Positions 6,737-9,621 of a DNA stretch of 9,621 bases are shown here, one piece after another. Source of the stretch: JBDHZK01 sp039811865 (lineage in GTDB: Bacteria; Actinomycetota; Actinomycetes; Propionibacteriales; Propionibacteriaceae). Under the pieces are notes generated by a model that did no database searches, was not told the DNA's origin, and saw only the letters and a list, made by a program, of their open reading frames with translations. The first letter of the stretch is position 1. Each line of letters starts with the position of its first letter. The stretch covers positions 1-9,621 of the forward strand of contig JBDHZK010000106.1 of assembly GCA_039811865.1 (NCBI GenBank), written 5' to 3'. A program made the position numbers and the translations under genes.

Positions 6737-6942
6737 GATCCGTGCGTCCCGGTCTGCGGCTGGCCGTCGCCAGTGTTGACGGTGGTGCCGCCGCTATCGG
6801 ACGACTTGGTCGTCGTGGTCGAGGACGTCGATCCGGTCAGCGCGCTGAGCGCGCTGGGATTCAGCGCCACGTACGTCCCGCCCATCAACACCGTTGCGGC
6901 GAGGGTCCCGGCGACTGCTCGGGAGAGGTTCTTGCTTGCCAT
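6733..6942 (-). CDS. Small single-pass membrane-anchored protein with T-G-T-H-G-S tail (family member C)
   Basis: A 69-residue protein of unrecognised family and the first gene of the apbE operon. It starts MASKNLSRAVAGTLAATV; residues about 8-28 form one hydrophobic segment. The rest is a Ser/Thr/Gly-rich tail with a run of four Thr, ending GDGQPQTGTHGS. The SRAVAG entry into the membrane segment and the last six residues match the other two small proteins in the window. The TGA overlaps the ATG of member B in an ATGA junction. The start at ATG 6942 has only a weak GAG upstream. No -10/-35 pair is clear in the 70-bp gap above it. Function is unknown. Possible roles include a membrane partner or acceptor of ApbE, but nothing here demonstrates that. 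Confidence 0.72.
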   Translation of the reverse strand: MASKNLSRAVAGTLAATVLMGGTYVALNPSALSALTGSTSSTTTTKSSDSGGTTVNTGDGQPQTGTHGS

Positions 6943-6976
6943 GGCTCAAGCGAACCCGGAGCACCTGTGCCGGTCA

Positions 6977-7010
6977 GCGCCGCACCCTGTGCATCTGCTG
7001 TGGGTGGCGC
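6977..7010 (-). terminator. Imperfect hairpin after the glycosyltransferase operon
   Basis: In the 70-bp gap between the glycosyltransferase stop (7013) and small protein C (6942), GCGCCACCC pairs with GGGT..GGCGC across a 14-base loop, with a two-base bulge. There is no U-tract. It may end the glycosyltransferase transcript and separate it from the apbE operon, but readthrough is equally possible. Confidence 0.3.
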
Positions 7011-7012
7011 GC

Positions 7013-7942
7013 TCACACGTCGTTGGTCGCGTCGTCAGGGCGGCGATATCCGGCCTGGAACGCACTCTCAACCGCGAACCCGACCATCCTGCGGCCTACC
7101 GGCGTCGGGACGCGGCCCAAGACGCCGTCCACCCAACCCGCGAACCGCTCGATCCGGGGCAGGGTCCAGAGTCGGCCGCCCGCGGCGAGCATCAGGTTCC
7201 ACGGCGACGAACCCGCAACCCCCGCCCGCGGCTGTTCGGGGTGCTTGGCCTCGAAGACGGTTCTGGCCGCGCCCGAATGGAATGCCCGGACGCATCGGCT
7301 TCGAGTAGACGTCGCCGGGATCCGATGCTCGGTCTCGAGTTCGGGGTCCAAGACGACCCCAACGCCGAGCCTCGCCAGGCGCAGGCCCCAGTCGCCGTCC
7401 TCCCACCCGTAGCGCCGGAACCGCCGGTCGTAACCGCCGACCCGGTCGTAGGTCGCCCTCGTGGTCGAGACGTTCCCGGCCCAGTACCGCCAACGCAGGT
7501 CGTCTCGCCGCTGATAGGCCTCGCGCCGGAAGAGCTCGTCGGCGGTCCGGCCGTAAACCCGCGCGTACGGCGTCTCCGGCAATACGTTGCGGTAGAGCCC
7601 GACCACTCCGACCGGTTCGGGGCCAAGGTGGTGCGCGACATGGCGTCCGACGTAGTCGGGGCGGGGACGAAGATCGTCGTCGCAGCGGATCAGCACCTCC
7701 CCGGACGCCGCGGCGAAGCCGGCGTTCAGCGCCTCGACACGCCCGCGGTTGGTCTCGAAGAGGATCGAGCGCACCGGCAGGGCGGCGCCGAATCGGGCCA
7801 GCACGTCGGCGCTGCCGTCGATGTCGCCGTCCAGGACGACGATGGCCTCCCAGTCCGCGTGGGTCTGGGCGGCCAGGCACTCCAGCAGGATGGGCAGGCG
7901 GCCGGCTCCCCCACGGCTCGGCACGATGACGGACGCCAGCAT
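7013..7942 (-). CDS. Family 2 glycosyltransferase
   Basis: A 309-residue GT-A-fold glycosyltransferase that should move a sugar from a nucleotide-sugar donor to a growing glycan at the cytoplasmic face of the membrane. It begins ASVIVPSRGGAGRL, typical of GT2. LECLAAQTHADWEAIVVLDG and NRGRVEALNAGFAAASGEVL follow, then the metal-binding acidic motif RCDDDLRP at about residues 86-93. The acceptor-side region YWAGNVSTTRATYDRVGGYD and the GWEDGDWGLRLARLG motif hold the likely catalytic acidic residues. There are no membrane segments. The ATG at 7942 overlaps the upstream gene's TGA and has GGGGG six bases upstream, so the two are coupled. Donor and acceptor cannot be inferred; a role in surface polysaccharide is likely from the pairing with another GT2 protein. 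Confidence 0.92.
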   Translation of the reverse strand: MLASVIVPSRGGAGRLPILLECLAAQTHADWEAIVVLDGDIDGSADVLARFGAALPVRSILFETNRGRVEALNAGFAAASGEVLIRCDDDLRPRPDYVGRHVAHHLGPEPVGVVGLYRNVLPETPYARVYGRTADELFRREAYQRRDDLRWRYWAGNVSTTRATYDRVGGYDRRFRRYGWEDGDWGLRLARLGVGVVLDPELETEHRIPATSTRSRCVRAFHSGAARTVFEAKHPEQPRAGVAGSSPWNLMLAAGGRLWTLPRIERFAGWVDGVLGRVPTPVGRRMVGFAVESAFQAGYRRPDDATNDV

Positions 7943-9621
7943 CAGCGGCCCCCGGTTCGCGGTCGCCGCACCAGTCCGCGCAAGCGCGCGACCGCCCGGC
8001 CGGGGACGCCCAGCCGAGCCGCCGCCGAGTAGGCGCGACCCACCAGCACCAGCGGTGCGACCTCCCGCACGCGGCGGGCCATCTGGGCGAACCAACGAGG
8101 GCCCGCTCCCAGGAGATACGCCTGCACCGCGTCGCGGAACACCAAGCCGGCGACGTCGCGGCCGTGGTCGGGATGGTCGAGGTGCTTGGCCAGGATCTCG
8201 GCTCGGGCCCGTAGCCAGGCCGGGCGATGCTCGGGGGCGGCGAACATCTGCCCGAGCGAGTTGGGCAACTCCCGGTGGGTCACCAATGGCCGATCCACAT
8301 GGACGACCCCGAACCGGCGCGCCAGCCGCAGACAGACGTCGTGGTCTTCGTAGAACAGGCTGGGGTCGTAGCCGCCCACGGACCGGAGCGCGGCCGTCCG
8401 CAGCATCATCGACGGCGCCGGGATCCAGTTCACCCGCAGTAGCTCCCCGAACACATCGTCGGCGCCGGGCCGCCAGAACACCTCGTGCATCTGGCTGAAC
8501 AGCACCGGCAACTGGACGCCGTCCGCCAACGCTCGGTAGGCGTCGCTGTAACACAGCGCGGCGTCCGGGCGTCCGGCGAAGGCGGCCAGCTGCGCTTCGA
8601 CGCGCTCGGGCTCCATCCAGTCGTCGCCGGCGATGTAGGCGAAGAACTCGGTTTGGCAGGCCGCCAGCGCCTCCACCAAGGAGGGGCCCAGGCCGCGGTT
8701 GGACGAATGTTCGATCAGGTGTATCGGCGCCTTTGCCGCCGCGGCGACCCGCCGCGCAACCGCCGCCGTGTCGTCGGTGGACGCGTCGTCGATGTGGATG
8801 ATCCGGACGCCAACCGTCTGGCTCAAGGCGCTGCGCAGGCACTGCTCTAGGTAGGCCGCATGGTTGTAGGAGATCACCGCGATCGTGACCTGCCCGGCGG
8901 CCAACTCGGTCTGGACGATCCCCTGCGGCGCCCGGGTCTCTTCGCTGAAGTACCGCAGAACTCCCACCAACCGGCCACTGGCCCACGCCAGCCCGGTGAG
9001 CCATGCGCCGCGACGCGGGCCGAGTAGGTCGCCGACGCCACGCAGGTGGCTGAGCAGCACCCGGATCGCGCGGCGGCGGGTGAACGGCGGCAGCGCCGCC
9101 TCGGTGCGAAACCGTCCTTGAAGCTGGGCATTGGAGCGTCCGTAGCCGAAGCGCTGCTTCATCACCGAGCCGACGTCCCTGCGCAGGCGATAGTGCATCA
9201 CCGCCTGGGGGATGAACCCGATCGAGTAACCGGCCCGCTGCGCGCGCCAGCAGAAGTCGACCTCCTCGTGGCCGCCGACGTAGCTCGTGTCGAAGCCGCC
9301 CAGCGCCTCCCAGACAGCTCTCCGGACGCCCAGATTGGCTCCCACCCCGTACGGCAGGTAACGCAGCGCAATCGGAAGCTGGGTCTGAGCGGTCTCATCG
9401 GTCCAGGCCCGGACTGCCGCCGAGTTCAGTTGCGCGGTTTCGATCAGGCCACCGACGACGTCCCGCTCGCCCAGCCCGGCGACCATCGCCGCCACCCAGC
9501 CTGGGTCGGCGGCGTCGTCGGCGTCGGCGAACAGGACCAGCGGCGTCCGTGCCGCCCGGGCGCCGGCGTTGCGCGCGTGCGAGACCCCGGGCAGCTCCGA
9601 GCTGTCGACAACGCTGAACCT
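7942..9621 (-). CDS. Two-domain (GT2-GT2) glycosyltransferase, 5' end off window
   Basis: The reading frame enters from the right edge without a start, giving 559 visible residues. The first GT2 domain lacks its N-terminal strand (beyond the edge). It shows HARNAGARAA, LFADADD (about residues 30-36), LPYGVGANLGVRRAVWEALGGFD and HEEVDFCWRAQRAGY, followed by a helical stretch to about residue 235. A second complete GT2 domain starts near residue 245 (VTIAVISYNHAAYLEQ). It has HIDDASTDDT, FFAYIAGDDWMEPERV (acidic motif about 332-335), PAPSMMLRTAALRSVGGYD and FYEDHDVCLRLARRFG. The C-terminus is basic and Arg-rich. No stop or start codon separates the domains, so they form one polypeptide. It should add sugars to a surface glycan at the cytoplasmic membrane; the linkages are unknown. 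The single-domain GT2 gene follows with an ATGA overlap. Confidence 0.9.
   Translation of the reverse strand, partial: RFSVVDSSELPGVSHARNAGARAARTPLVLFADADDAADPGWVAAMVAGLGERDVVGGLIETAQLNSAAVRAWTDETAQTQLPIALRYLPYGVGANLGVRRAVWEALGGFDTSYVGGHEEVDFCWRAQRAGYSIGFIPQAVMHYRLRRDVGSVMKQRFGYGRSNAQLQGRFRTEAALPPFTRRRAIRVLLSHLRGVGDLLGPRRGAWLTGLAWASGRLVGVLRYFSEETRAPQGIVQTELAAGQVTIAVISYNHAAYLEQCLRSALSQTVGVRIIHIDDASTDDTAAVARRVAAAAKAPIHLIEHSSNRGLGPSLVEALAACQTEFFAYIAGDDWMEPERVEAQLAAFAGRPDAALCYSDAYRALADGVQLPVLFSQMHEVFWRPGADDVFGELLRVNWIPAPSMMLRTAALRSVGGYDPSLFYEDHDVCLRLARRFGVVHVDRPLVTHRELPNSLGQMFAAPEHRPAWLRARAEILAKHLDHPDHGRDVAGLVFRDAVQAYLLGAGPRWFAQMARRVREVAPLVLVGRAYSAAARLGVPGRAVARLRGLVRRPRTGGR

Noticed and set aside
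6641..8032. Long plus-strand open frame opposite the glycosyltransferase and small-protein genes
   Set aside because: It is antisense to clearly recognisable genes, is Arg/Pro/Gly-rich, and matches no family; high GC creates such frames.
7013..9004. A 663-codon minus-strand frame extending the single-domain GT2 upstream
   Set aside because: The part above 7942 is out of frame with the conserved two-domain GT2 and is Arg/Gly/Pro-rich; the ATG at 7942 with GGGGG upstream starts exactly at the GT2 domain.

Overview
The window is very GC-rich DNA from a high-GC Gram-positive bacterium (Actinomycetota). The best evidence is pafA, the Pup-protein ligase of the bacterial proteasome pathway. A probable F420-dependent luciferase-like oxidoreductase, GTG starts, stop/start-overlapping operons and actinobacterial protein styles agree with this. 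I cannot place it to a genus. Almost every base is coding. The longest gap between genes is about 145 bp, and I see no tRNA, rRNA, CRISPR array, insertion sequence or phage gene.

Layout. (1) At the left edge, on the minus strand, is a lipoprotein with one full FKBP domain and the start of a second; it runs off the window. (2) A plus-strand DUF6891-type gene (988-1653) sits between it and pafA. (3) A minus-strand run reads: small membrane-anchored protein (4247-3987), rRNA pseudouridine synthase of the RluB/RsuA type (3955-3179), pafA (3171-1702). (4) A plus-strand LLM-class oxidoreductase (4393-5424) lies alone and ends against apbE, with a hairpin between them. (5) A minus-strand operon holds two further small membrane-anchored proteins (6942-6733 and 6736-6437) and apbE, the FMN transferase (6437-5475). 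The three genes are linked by overlapping stop and start codons. (6) At the right edge is a minus-strand glycosyltransferase operon: a fused two-domain GT2 protein (cut by the edge) overlapping a single-domain GT2 protein by four bases.

How the parts fit. pafA followed by a secreted FKBP isomerase is an arrangement I recall from Streptomyces, so the left half looks like an ancestral pafA-FKBP neighbourhood interrupted by an opposite-strand gene. ApbE attaches FMN to proteins, yet no FMN-binding-domain substrate is encoded here. Instead it shares an operon with two tiny single-pass proteins. The glycosyltransferases probably act in surface-glycan synthesis, but their product cannot be read from sequence.

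The most interesting signal is a family of three tiny proteins (69, 86 and 99 aa). Each has a short basic N-terminus, one hydrophobic segment beginning near an Arg...Ala-Gly motif, a low-complexity tail, and a nearly identical C-terminus, T-[GS]-T-[RH]-G-S-stop. The codons behind this tail differ at synonymous positions, so the protein end itself appears to be conserved. Two members are coupled to apbE; the third heads the rluB-pafA run. I know of no described family with these properties.
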